Under the pieces are notes generated by a model. The model searched no databases and was not told where the DNA came from. It saw only the letters and a list, made by a program, of their open reading frames with translations. A stretch of 64,000 bases of DNA, from contig NZ_FOXS01000002.1 in the NCBI RefSeq assembly GCF_900115775.1, positions 837,129 to 901,128 of the forward strand. The letters run 5' to 3'. Both the position numbers and the translations under genes were made by a program. This DNA is from Hymenobacter arizonensis. GTDB taxonomy: Bacteria > Bacteroidota > Bacteroidia > Cytophagales > Hymenobacteraceae. Of the stretch, positions 33,981 through 41,617 are shown piece after piece (positions within the stretch are counted from its first letter, which is position 1; each line of letters begins with the position of its first letter).

Positions 33981-34188
33981 GGTTACGACCAAGTATTACC
34001 AAGACCTTGGTTCTAAGGTAGAAAATGCAACAAGTTGAAAAGTCCTTGATTTGTGCATTAGAACATAGATTTGACAAATAAAATGAAGCTTTTAGCGCAA
34101 AAACGAAAGTCTGATTTTAGTGATAATAAGCTGGCGGGAGCGCAGCCTTTGCCTGTAGTTTTAGGCTGTATTCCAATTCCGCCATTCT

Positions 34189-34920
34189 ATGCGAAGCCTC
34201 CCATCATTTTATCGTTCGAGGTTCCGCTTGCTGTTGGGTAGCAGCATGGGATTACTCAGTATCCTTCCAGCTGGTGCAGCAATGGCCAGTACGGTAGCAG
34301 ACTCGACTCAGGCGGCGCCGCGCTTTAACGTAGGAATGCAAGCGGTGCATTTCCGCTTTGCGGGGCTTGGCCAAATCGGCTCAAATGGCAAGCCATTGGC
34401 ATATAACGGGCTCATGCCATCAGTAGGCTACCGGTTTAATTCCAGGTGGCAAGTAGAGGTAGCTGCTGTATGGCGAGGAAAAAAAGCGGAAGGGCCCATG
34501 ACCGTCTTGGATTATCCCAATGGTGGGTTGTACCGCTATTTCGATACGTACCAAAGCTACGCTGTACCTATCGTCGCGCGGTTTTCTTTGTTGCCTAGGC
34601 AGCGGCGTTGGGGGGTAGAAGCAGTAGCCGGGTTCTCCATCTTGCACAGCCTTGTTGAAGGCAACCGCTCGATGACGGAGGCTGGACAACCCGTGCAACC
34701 ATTTCAGGTGTCAGGTTTTACTGAAGCCAATGATTTACCATTGGCACTGGGCGCCGCGTTAACCTATGCACCATCCAAGCACTGGACCGTTCGAGGCGAA
34801 GGCCGATTGAACTGGTCGTGGATGGGGTCAGTAGCCGGCGCCGTGCTATTTGGAGGGGTGTTCTTACCGCAAACCGGCGTTAGCGCCGGTGTACAATATA
34901 ATTTTGGTCTCGGGCTTTAA
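34189..34920 (+). CDS. Outer membrane beta-barrel protein
   Basis: A 243-residue exported protein. The N-terminus (RLLLGSSMGLLSILPAGAAMA) is a signal peptide. The mature part alternates aromatic and polar residues typical of a small beta-barrel (PRFNVGMQAVHFRF, SVGYRFNSRWQVEVAAVWRG, VGAGVQYNF-like end VSAGVQYNFGLGL). Role unknown; such proteins are common porin-like or adhesin-like components. Base composition is a little AT-richer than housekeeping genes here. A hairpin-tail repeat copy follows it by 20 bp. Confidence 0.7.
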   Translation: MRSLPSFYRSRFRLLLGSSMGLLSILPAGAAMASTVADSTQAAPRFNVGMQAVHFRFAGLGQIGSNGKPLAYNGLMPSVGYRFNSRWQVEVAAVWRGKKAEGPMTVLDYPNGGLYRYFDTYQSYAVPIVARFSLLPRQRRWGVEAVAGFSILHSLVEGNRSMTEAGQPVQPFQVSGFTEANDLPLALGAALTYAPSKHWTVRGEGRLNWSWMGSVAGAVLFGGVFLPQTGVSAGVQYNFGLGL

Positions 34921-34940
34921 TACAGAAACCCAAGCCTCTC

Positions 34941-34986
34941 CAGCCGCCCCTGCCCCGGGAGCGGCTGGGTTATTTTTGGGGAAAGC
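34941..34986 (+). repeat. Hairpin-tail repeat, copy b
   Basis: CAGCCGCCCC..GGGAGCGGCTGGG plus tail TTATTTTTGGGGAAAGC. Begins 20 bp after the outer membrane protein gene. Confidence 0.85.
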
Positions 34987-35060
34987 CACGCGGAATTGCA
35001 AGAAACTCAAGCTTCCCCAGGCGCAGCGGCGCCGGGGGCGGGTGGGGGCCGCGCCACCCC

Positions 35061-35969
35061 TCAATTGAAAGACGCCCGAAACTCCAGTGGCGACAGGCTG
35101 GTCTTGGTCTTGAACAGCTTGCTGAACGACTGCAAATGCTCGAACCCCAACCCGTAAGCAATTTCGCTCACGGTCAGATTCGTGGTTGAGAGCTTTTCCT
35201 TGGCTTTGGCGATGAGCCGGGCGTGGATGTGCTGCTGCGTGTTTTGCCCGGTGAGCACGCGCAGCAGGTTGCTGAGGTACTTGGGCGAGAGGTGCAGGCA
35301 GTTGGCCACGTAGTGCACGGTGGGCAGGCCGCGCTCCACCAGGTCGGGGCTGTTGAAATAGTTGGTAAGGAGGGTTTCCAGCCGTTCGAGCACCTCGTGA
35401 TTGGCCTTTTCGCGGGTGAGGAACTGGCGGTGGTAGAACCGGTCGGCGTATTGCAGCAGGCTTTCCAAGTGCGACACAATAATTGGCTTGCTGAACTGGT
35501 CAATCGTGGACGCATATTCCTGCTCAATGGCCAGCACGAGGCCCAGAATGGCTTCTTCCTCCTTCGCCGAAAGAAAGAGGGCTTCCTTGAGCGAATAATC
35601 CCAGAAATCGTGCTGCTGGATGGTTTTGGCCAGCGGCGTGTGCCATAGAAAGTCGGGGTGGAGGTAGACCACCCACCCCGACTTCTCTACTACCTCGTCC
35701 TGGTCGACCACCCCGAGATTGAACACCTGGTTCGGAGCCAGGAAGGAGAGCACGCCTTCGTTGAAATCGAACGGATGCTGCCCGTATTTCATCCGTACGT
35801 TTCGCACGCGCTTCACCGCAATGCTGTAGAAATCCAGCACAATGTTCGTGTCCTGGGCGCCGTCGCAGTGCGGCACGGTGCCCACGTCCACCACGCTCAG
35901 GAGCGGGTGCTGCGGCTTGGGCAGCTGCGCAAACTCGTGAAACTCGCTAATCGTGGTGAAGTGCCTCAT
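35061..35969 (-). CDS. AraC family transcriptional regulator
   Basis: A 302-residue regulator with an N-terminal cupin-like ligand domain and a C-terminal double helix-turn-helix (about residues 200-300). HTH signatures are ANCLHLSPKYLSNLLRVLTG and the second helix LTVSEIAYGLGFEHLQSFSKLFKTKT, which is the classic AraC consensus. It lies 2 bp downstream of an alcohol-dehydrogenase-type gene on the same strand, so they form an operon and the regulator may control it. The effector is unknown. Confidence 0.9.
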   Translation of the reverse strand: MRHFTTISEFHEFAQLPKPQHPLLSVVDVGTVPHCDGAQDTNIVLDFYSIAVKRVRNVRMKYGQHPFDFNEGVLSFLAPNQVFNLGVVDQDEVVEKSGWVVYLHPDFLWHTPLAKTIQQHDFWDYSLKEALFLSAKEEEAILGLVLAIEQEYASTIDQFSKPIIVSHLESLLQYADRFYHRQFLTREKANHEVLERLETLLTNYFNSPDLVERGLPTVHYVANCLHLSPKYLSNLLRVLTGQNTQQHIHARLIAKAKEKLSTTNLTVSEIAYGLGFEHLQSFSKLFKTKTSLSPLEFRASFN

Positions 35970-35971
35970 GC

Positions 35972-36940
35972 TTATTCGCCGTTGGGGTTGATTTCCAGTA
36001 CCAGCTTGCCTTGTACGTGCCAGGTCTGGCTTTCGCGGTGGGCGTCGGCCACCTGCGCCAGGGGATACACCTTGCTGATGGCCACCTGCACCTGGCCCGC
36101 GTCAATCAGCCCGGCAATTTCCTGCAGCCAGTCCTGCCGGGGCTGGTTGGGCGCCAGCGCGCCGGTGGCCTGCTGCCGGGCCAAGGCCGCCTCCACGGCC
36201 TCGTCGAAGGGAAAATCGACGTTGACGCTCACGAAGATGCCGCCGGCTTTCAACACGCCGATGGCTTTCACCCGGGCCGCACTATCGCGCAGGGGCGAGG
36301 CTTCGAGCACCACGTCTACGTCGCGCACCAACTCCTCCCACGGCTGGCTGCGGTAGTCCAGCGCCTCGTCGGCCCCGAGTTGCCGCACATAGTCCAGGTT
36401 GCCGGCCGAGGCCGTGCCGATGACATAGGCACCTTTCGCTTTGGCAAACTGCACCGCGAAACTGCCCACGCCGCCCGAAGCCCCCTGAATCAGAACGCGC
36501 TGGCCCGCCCGCAGCTGGCCGTGCCCGAATAGGCCCGCCCAGGCCGTGAGGCCGGCCAACGGCACCCCGGCCGCCTCGTTGAAGCCGAGGCGTTGGGGCT
36601 TGCGGGCCCACTGGCTGGCCTTGCCCACGCAATAATCGGCGTAGCTACCATCGCCGGGGAAGTTGGGCATCCCGTACACGGCCTCGCCAATTTGGAAGCC
36701 GGTGACTTCGTTGCCCACGGCCGCTACCACGCCGGCCGCGTCCCAGCCCAAGGTCAGGGGCAGGGTGATGTAGGGCCGCAGGGAGTCGTTGTCGCCCGAG
36801 CGCACCACCCAGTCCATGGGGTTCACGCCACTGGCGTGCACGTGAACAAGGATTTCGTCGGCGGCCGGCACGGGCCGCGCTATTTCTTCGATTTGCAGGA
36901 CCTCGGGCCCACCAAATGCATGAATTCTTACTGCTTTCAT
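35972..36940 (-). CDS. NADPH-dependent quinone oxidoreductase / zinc-type alcohol dehydrogenase-like
   Basis: A 322-residue MDR-superfamily enzyme. The N-terminal GroES-like domain begins MKAVRIHAFGGPEVL and includes VNPMDWVVRSGDN; no structural zinc cysteine cluster is seen, fitting the quinone oxidoreductase subgroup. The Rossmann motif is GASGGVGSFAVQFAKAKGAYVIGTAS. It probably reduces quinones or enones with NADPH. It starts the operon with the AraC regulator. Confidence 0.88.
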   Translation of the reverse strand: MKAVRIHAFGGPEVLQIEEIARPVPAADEILVHVHASGVNPMDWVVRSGDNDSLRPYITLPLTLGWDAAGVVAAVGNEVTGFQIGEAVYGMPNFPGDGSYADYCVGKASQWARKPQRLGFNEAAGVPLAGLTAWAGLFGHGQLRAGQRVLIQGASGGVGSFAVQFAKAKGAYVIGTASAGNLDYVRQLGADEALDYRSQPWEELVRDVDVVLEASPLRDSAARVKAIGVLKAGGIFVSVNVDFPFDEAVEAALARQQATGALAPNQPRQDWLQEIAGLIDAGQVQVAISKVYPLAQVADAHRESQTWHVQGKLVLEINPNGE

Positions 36941-37098
36941 CAGGAAATAAGTTCGGTTGGTTGATGAAGCAAAGGTCCTGGTGGCGGAAGCGGCGGATTT
37001 AACCGAAATGCCCTTTGTTTCAATCGAAATGACGAGCGGCTGGAAAGTATCGGCTATTCGAACCGGGGCGCCGGGGCCTTGGCTGGCTGCCCAATTGT

Positions 37099-37146
37099 CC
37101 CGACCCCTGCCCTGGGAGTGGCTGGTTTGAGGGAAGGGGAGCTTGC
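37099..37146 (+). repeat. Hairpin-tail repeat, copy c (degenerate)
   Basis: Diverged copy (CCCTGGGAGTGGCTGGTTTGAGGG...GAGCTTGC). It is followed directly by ATGAAGCACTTC, as copy d is followed by ATGAAGCAGTTC. Confidence 0.6.
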
Positions 37147-37149
37147 GAG

Positions 37150-37459
37150 ATGAAGCACTTCTTGCTTACTGGCAACGCTGGTGGCTGTAGTTGCTAAACC
37201 ATCGGCCTAATCGGTGCCCAATGGACAAGTACCCTCAAAAGGCAATGTGCCCGATGCCAAGACGGCCGTGCGCATTGCCGAGGCTGTGTTGCTGCCGCCA
37301 TATGGCAGCAAGGTGATTCGGCAGGAGCGGCCTTTCCTGGCTGAACTTAGAAATGACTCGGTGTGGGTTGTACGCAGCGGCCGCTCTACCAAAGGCGGGA
37401 GCTAAGTGAAAATAAGCAAGCGAGACGGCCGCATCTTAGAAGCTACGCTAGGGAAGTAA
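37150..37459 (+). pseudogene. Decayed NTF2-fold immunity protein gene
   Basis: The frame from 37214 reads GNVPDAKTAVRIAEAVL then LPPYGSKVIRQERPF and NDSVWVVRSG, the core of the NTF2-fold immunity family. It stops at a TAA (37403-37405), yet the same frame continues VKISKRDGRILEATLGK and ends at 37457-37459, matching the usual family C-terminus. Upstream, MKHFL (from 37150) continues into LLATLVAVVAKPSA only after a 1-base frameshift, and then meets another TAA (37208-37210). So it carries one frameshift and two internal stops. Such proteins neutralise toxins of neighbouring competitors; no partner toxin is in the window. Confidence 0.75.
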
Positions 37460-37472
37460 CTGACGCATCGTT

Positions 37473-37520
37473 CAGCTGCCCCCGCCCCGGGCGCGGCTGG
37501 TTTGTTTTTGGGGTAGCTTG
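37473..37520 (+). repeat. Hairpin-tail repeat, copy d
   Basis: CAGCTGCCCCCG..GGGCGCGGCTGG then TTTGTTTTTGGGGTAGCTTG. It begins 14 bp after the end of the immunity pseudogene. Confidence 0.9.
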
Positions 37521-37525
37521 CGGCA

Positions 37526-37600
37526 TGAAGCAGTTCATATCAGCGGCCCTGCCGCTGGCTATTTCGCTCATCCGTTTTTCCTTCGGGATGCTCCGTCTTA
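37526..37600 (+). pseudogene. Short 5' remnant of another exported-protein gene
   Basis: ATGAAGCAGTTC opens a 24-residue frame (MKQFISAALPLAISL...) that looks like a signal peptide start and ends at TGA. Its first bases match those after repeat copy c, so it may be the truncated start of a second cassette gene, cut by the SDR gene that begins at 37602. Confidence 0.4.
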
Positions 37601-37601
37601 T

Positions 37602-38381
37602 ATGAATAGGAAAGTCGCAATTGTTACCGGAGTGGGCCGGCTAAAAGGCATTGGGAAAGCTATTTGTGTTGAGCTGGCCAAAAATGACGTCGATATTTTC
37701 TTTACGTACTGGCGCAATTATGACAACCAAATGCCCTGGACGTCCGAGGACGGGGAGCCGGAGCTGATTCGGGAGGAAATACAGGGCTTAGGGGTGAGAT
37801 GTGAGAAAATGGAAGTAGATTTGAGGGCGGAAACCGCCGTTGAAACCCTTTTTAACGAGGCCATCAAAACAGTAGGGCCGCCCACTATTCTCATAAACAA
37901 CGCTACCTACAGCACCGCGACGGACATTTTTACGATAACGCCAACAGAGCTGGACCAGCATTACCTGGTGAATCTGAAAGCCGCCACCTTATTGTGTGTT
38001 GAGTTCGTGCGCCGTTATCAGGGAGGCCGCGCCGGAAGAATCATCAACCTGACCTCGGGCCAGTCGCTCAGTGCCATGAGCGGAGAAATTGCCTATGCCA
38101 TTACCAAAGCAGGCATAGAAACCTTGACGAAAACGCTGGCGCACGAACTCGCGGCCAAGGGAATCACCATCAATGCGGTCAATCCCGGACTGACCGACTC
38201 GGGCTGGCTGGAAGATTCCCACCGCCAGCTGTTTCAGGACCGATTTCCGATGGGCAGATTTGGCCAGCCCGAAGACGCCGCCCGGCTAATCAACTTCCTG
38301 GTAAGCGACCAGGCCGGTTGGATAACTGGGCAGGTGATTCATTCGGAGGGTGGTTTCATCAGAGAGAAATACAGCAATTAA
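37602..38381 (+). CDS. SDR family oxidoreductase
   Basis: A 259-residue classical short-chain dehydrogenase: cofactor motif VTGVGRLKGIGKA (with a 3-residue insertion in the glycine loop), NNATYS, catalytic Ser in LTSGQSLSAM, YAITK (YxxxK), and the C-terminal SDQAGWITGQVIHSEGG that closes the active site. The substrate is unknown; the form resembles 3-oxoacyl-ACP reductase-like SDRs. It is AT-richer than the surrounding genes and has repeat copies on both sides, suggesting transfer. The ATG at 37602 is preferred over an upstream start at 37518 because it gives the canonical N-terminus. Confidence 0.85.
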   Translation: MNRKVAIVTGVGRLKGIGKAICVELAKNDVDIFFTYWRNYDNQMPWTSEDGEPELIREEIQGLGVRCEKMEVDLRAETAVETLFNEAIKTVGPPTILINNATYSTATDIFTITPTELDQHYLVNLKAATLLCVEFVRRYQGGRAGRIINLTSGQSLSAMSGEIAYAITKAGIETLTKTLAHELAAKGITINAVNPGLTDSGWLEDSHRQLFQDRFPMGRFGQPEDAARLINFLVSDQAGWITGQVIHSEGGFIREKYSN

Positions 38382-38493
38382 AAGGGCGTCCTGACTCGTC
38401 GTGAAGGCGAAAGGCTCCACCTGCGACGAGTATTTTGTGATGGGTGGGGTGGTGCAGCGGGCTGCTTAGCTGCTTTATAAGGGTTAGCATCAC

Positions 38494-38541
38494 CAGCCGC
38501 TGCCGCCCCGGCAGCGGCTGGGTTGTTTTTGGGGTAATTTG
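38494..38541 (+). repeat. Hairpin-tail repeat, copy e
   Basis: CAGCCGCTGCCG, CCCC, GGCAGCGGCTGGG then TTGTTTTTGGGGTAATTTG. The best-paired copy. Lies 112 bp after the SDR gene. Confidence 0.9.
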
Positions 38542-38584
38542 TACTTTAGTGGCGGGTCGCACATTAACCAGTTTGGTCGTGTTC

Positions 38585-39136
38585 ATGCTGCCAGCTCAAA
38601 AGAATACTGCTGTTCCATCCCGCGCGCTGTTGGCGGTGGCGAATGCGATACCGAGCGTGCTGTGGTCGGGGCTGGCCCTGGCGCCCATCGGCATCTACTG
38701 CTACCAGTTTATGGCGCGGCCGTGGCTGTACGGCTTCCTGGCCATCAGTTTGCTGGCCTATGCCGTGCCCACTTCGTGGTTTGGCTACTGGCAGCTTAGC
38801 CGCCGGCCGGCTATGTATCGGAAGCTGGGCGTGGCACTGGTCAACCGCGTGACGCAAAACGGCGACTTGGTGAGGCGCCTTATCCGACGTCGGTACCCCG
38901 CTTACCGCCATGTGGCATCCCGGGCCGCGTTGGCGGCGTTGGTGCGCACCACGTATCACCAAGAGCGGTTTCACTTGGTGCTGTTCCTGTTTTTCGGACT
39001 CACTAGCTTGCACGCCGTTGCTCACGAGCAAGTGGGCTGGTGTGCGCTGCTCCTGCTCACGAACGTCGCCTATAATGTGTACCCGATGTGGCTCCAGCAA
39101 TACCTCCGGGTTCGCGTGACGCCCAAGGCGCCGTAG
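38585..39136 (+). CDS. Membrane protein resembling CrtO-type acyltransferases
   Basis: A 183-residue membrane protein with about four hydrophobic segments. The C-terminal block NVAYNVYPMWLQQYLRVRV resembles the NVxxxxxQRYxRxR ending of glycosyl-diaponeurosporenoate acyltransferase (CrtO) family proteins, and YRKLGVALVNRV fits their amphipathic region. No carotenoid genes are nearby, so the activity is uncertain. The ATG at 38585 is used because an upstream in-frame start would read through repeat copy e. Its stop codon TAG lies in the first bases of copy f. Confidence 0.5.
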   Translation: MLPAQKNTAVPSRALLAVANAIPSVLWSGLALAPIGIYCYQFMARPWLYGFLAISLLAYAVPTSWFGYWQLSRRPAMYRKLGVALVNRVTQNGDLVRRLIRRRYPAYRHVASRAALAALVRTTYHQERFHLVLFLFFGLTSLHAVAHEQVGWCALLLLTNVAYNVYPMWLQQYLRVRVTPKAP

Positions 39137-39183
39137 CCGCTGCTGCGCCGGGCGCAGCTGGTTTGTTTTTGGGGTAGCTTGCG
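39134..39183 (+). repeat. Hairpin-tail repeat, copy f
   Basis: TAGCCGCTGCTGCGCC..GGGCGCAGCTGG then TTTGTTTTTGGGGTAGCTTGCG. The upstream gene's stop codon is the first three bases of the repeat. Confidence 0.9.
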
Positions 39184-39201
39184 CTGTATTTATATAGGGC
39201 T

Positions 39202-39594
39202 ATGGACACCACGTGGCACTTTTCCTTCATGATACTGGCGTCGCTGCTGGTCTTCTGGCTGATGCTTCGGCTGCTGCTGCCCAAAGAGCAGTTCCGCGCC
39301 AAGCAAATTCAGATTGGGCTGCTGGCCCTGGTAGTGGTGGTATTTGGGATGGTGTTTGGGAAGCATGGCGCCACGGCGGGCCTGCCCTGGTGGGTGTATT
39401 ATCCCATGCCGATGCTCCTCACGGTGCTGCTGCCCCCGCTGGTGTTGCGGCTGAACCGGCGGACCACGGCGGCTTACCTGGCGCTAAGTTTTTTGTCGGC
39501 GCCGGTTATCCACGTGCTGTTTTCCTTTTTCCTCGGCTGGACCGAGTACATGCCTTTCTGGAAAATCCCCGCGCTCAGCAGCTACCTGGCGTAG
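39202..39594 (+). CDS. Small membrane protein of unknown function
   Basis: A 130-residue protein with four predicted membrane segments (about residues 8-26, 36-56, 64-84 and 92-112). No family recognised. It starts 19 bp after repeat copy f and ends 64 bp before a DUF4386 gene. Its small size and position suit the cassette-like pattern of this region. Confidence 0.6.
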   Translation: MDTTWHFSFMILASLLVFWLMLRLLLPKEQFRAKQIQIGLLALVVVVFGMVFGKHGATAGLPWWVYYPMPMLLTVLLPPLVLRLNRRTTAAYLALSFLSAPVIHVLFSFFLGWTEYMPFWKIPALSSYLA

Positions 39595-39658
39595 GCGGCC
39601 CCAAACGTTTGCCGGGCGCCGGTGCCCGGTAGTGAAGCAGACCTAAACACCATTCAAA

Positions 39659-40408
39659 ATGGCTACTCGTACAATTGAAAACTCGCCGTTGGTTTACGCT
39701 CGCATTGGGGGCGCGCTCTACTTGGTTATTATCCTGTTTGGGTTGTTTGCGGAGGGCTTCGTGACCAACAAGCTGCTGGTGTCGGGCGATGCGGCCGCCA
39801 CGGCGCGCAACATTCTGGCCGCACCGGGGCTGTGGCGCCTTTCCGTGGCCGGCAACGTGCTGGTGGTGGTGTGCGCCGTGCCCCTGCTGTGGATAGAATA
39901 CCTGCTGCTGCGGCCCGTGAGCAAAAGCCTGGTGCTGCTGGCGGTGCTTTTCAACCTGGTTTCGCTGGGGGTGGAAGCCATAAGCAAGGTATTTCTGCTG
40001 TTGGTGTTGCCCACCCTGGAAAGTGCCCAGTATGCCCAGGCCTTTGGGGCCCGGCAAGTGCCGATGCTAGCGAACTTTTCGCTGAAGGCCCACGATATTT
40101 CCTTCGATATTGCCCTCGTGTTCTTTGGCTTCACCTGCCTGGTGAACGGGTACCTGATTTTTAAGTCGGGCTACTTGCCCAAAGTGGTGGGCATCCTGAT
40201 GCAGGTAGCGGGCGGGTGCTACCTGGTGGCTTGTTTCGCCACTCTTTTTGCTCCGGCCCTCGCCGGAGTGCTGCTGCCGGGTATTCTGCTGCCGTGCTTG
40301 GTTGGCGAATCAGCATTTTGCCTGTGGCTGCTGGTGAAGGGCGTGGATACCGTGAAATGGCAGGCGAAAACGAGCCAAAGTGCGCCTCGTTTGGCTGTGG
40401 CCGGATAA
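39659..40408 (+). CDS. DUF4386 domain membrane protein
   Basis: A 249-residue integral membrane protein with six to seven predicted segments. The N-terminus ARIGGALYLVIILFGLFAEGFVTNKLLVSGDAAATARNI is typical of DUF4386, with a conserved periplasmic loop after the first helix. Function not established. Housekeeping-like GC and codon use contrast with the preceding region. Confidence 0.8.
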   Translation: MATRTIENSPLVYARIGGALYLVIILFGLFAEGFVTNKLLVSGDAAATARNILAAPGLWRLSVAGNVLVVVCAVPLLWIEYLLLRPVSKSLVLLAVLFNLVSLGVEAISKVFLLLVLPTLESAQYAQAFGARQVPMLANFSLKAHDISFDIALVFFGFTCLVNGYLIFKSGYLPKVVGILMQVAGGCYLVACFATLFAPALAGVLLPGILLPCLVGESAFCLWLLVKGVDTVKWQAKTSQSAPRLAVAG

Positions 40409-40607
40409 GCTGACGAGTCGCCCGCTGCAGCGCAGGACCACAGCCGGGCTCAAATCTATAATTCGTGTGTTAGAAGGTGAATTAGTAGCGTTCCCGTAGG
40501 ATGGTGCCGCTGGGCCTGGACGATTACATGAAATGATAAATCCCTGCAAAACACCGCCAAAGAAGCCACTATTAACCATTCCAGTCTTTCGGGGTTATTG
40601 ACCACTT

Positions 40608-41486
40608 ATGGCCGATTCCAGAACTTATACTTACACTTCTGAGCTGTACGACCGGCCGGCGCTGGCCAGTAGTGCGGCACTGGCCTGGCCGGGGGTGCGC
40701 GTCGAGCGCTACCAACTGGCCGCTATGGCGCTGCCCGCGCATAGCCACGAGCAACACCTGTTGCTGGTGCACCAAGGGGCGCAGCCGGTGGTGGCCAGCC
40801 GCCGCAGCGGGTCGAGGGTGGAAACGGACTTATACCGGCATGGGGACGTAGGCCTGTATCCGGGCGGGGAATACGGTCCGTTTGAATGGAACGCCGCGGT
40901 GGATATCATTCAGGTGCACCTCGACGCGCAAGTGCTGGAAGACCGGGCCCGGCGCGACCTGGACCTGGCGCACTTTGCCTTGCGCGAGCGGTTTCGCAGC
41001 GAGGACGGGCTGCTTGCGCAGGTAGGGCAGCAGCTGCTGGCGGCCGCGGGCCGGACGCACACGCTCGGGCAATTATATGCCGAGTCGCTCGCTACCACGC
41101 TGAGCTACCATCTTATTGAGCACCACGCCACGTTTGAGCGGCGTGTGGCGGGCAAGGCAGGGGCTCAGCTGCCGGGCGCGGTGCTGGCCCGGCTCGATGC
41201 CTATCTGGAGGCCCACGCCGAGCTGCCCATTAGGCTGGAAGTGCTGGCCGGGTTAGCCAATCTGAGCGTGTTTCACTTCGCCCGGCGCTTCAAGCAGACC
41301 ACTGGCCGCTCGCCCTATCAGTACGTGCTGGACTGGAAAATTGCGCGCGCCCGGGTGCTGCTGCGGGCGGGCGAGCTGCCGGTGGCGGCCATCGGCGACG
41401 CGTTGGGCTTTGCCTCGCCGGCTCATTTTGCCACAGCCTTCAGGCGGGCCGTGGGCGAGAGCCCCCGGGCGTTTCAGCGGGGCTAG
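40608..41486 (+). CDS. AraC family transcriptional regulator
   Basis: A 292-residue regulator. The N-terminal cupin domain (LPAHSHEQHLLLVHQG, GDVGLYPGGEYGPFEW) senses a ligand. The C-terminal AraC HTH has LAGLANLSVFHFARRFKQTTGRSPYQYVLDWKI followed by AAIGDALGFASPAHFATAFRRAVGESP. It stands 131 bp upstream of an NmrA-family gene and an epoxide-hydrolase-type gene on the same strand and may control them; this is inferred from position alone. Confidence 0.9.
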   Translation: MADSRTYTYTSELYDRPALASSAALAWPGVRVERYQLAAMALPAHSHEQHLLLVHQGAQPVVASRRSGSRVETDLYRHGDVGLYPGGEYGPFEWNAAVDIIQVHLDAQVLEDRARRDLDLAHFALRERFRSEDGLLAQVGQQLLAAAGRTHTLGQLYAESLATTLSYHLIEHHATFERRVAGKAGAQLPGAVLARLDAYLEAHAELPIRLEVLAGLANLSVFHFARRFKQTTGRSPYQYVLDWKIARARVLLRAGELPVAAIGDALGFASPAHFATAFRRAVGESPRAFQRG

Positions 41487-41617
41487 CCGGCGCCTGAAAA
41501 GCGCAAGAATGTGTAAGAAGAGGGCAAGAATGCGTCCTGCTTCCGAGAGGGGCCGCGGGACCTTTGGGGTACTTAAAGCAGCCGCCAAAATGCGGCTTCA
41601 CCCTTACCCTCGCTTAC

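Larger units (their letters stand above)
36941..37601. other. Region of decayed immunity-type sequence and repeats
   Basis: 661 bp with no intact gene. It contains repeat copies c (37099-37146, degenerate) and d (37473-37520), an NTF2-fold immunity pseudogene (37150-37459), and a second short remnant (37526-37600). Confidence 0.75.

Noticed and set aside
33936..39183. Hairpin-tail repeats as integron attC sites
   Set aside because: A classical attC core (GTTRRRY with its partner RYYYAAC) is not clear, and no intI is in the window. The cassette idea is kept only as a hypothesis.
33936..39183. The repeat tail as a Bacteroidota promoter (TTTG with TAGCTTG)
   Set aside because: The spacing between TTTG and TAGCTTG is about 9 bp, not 19-21, and TAGCTTG lacks one T of the consensus.
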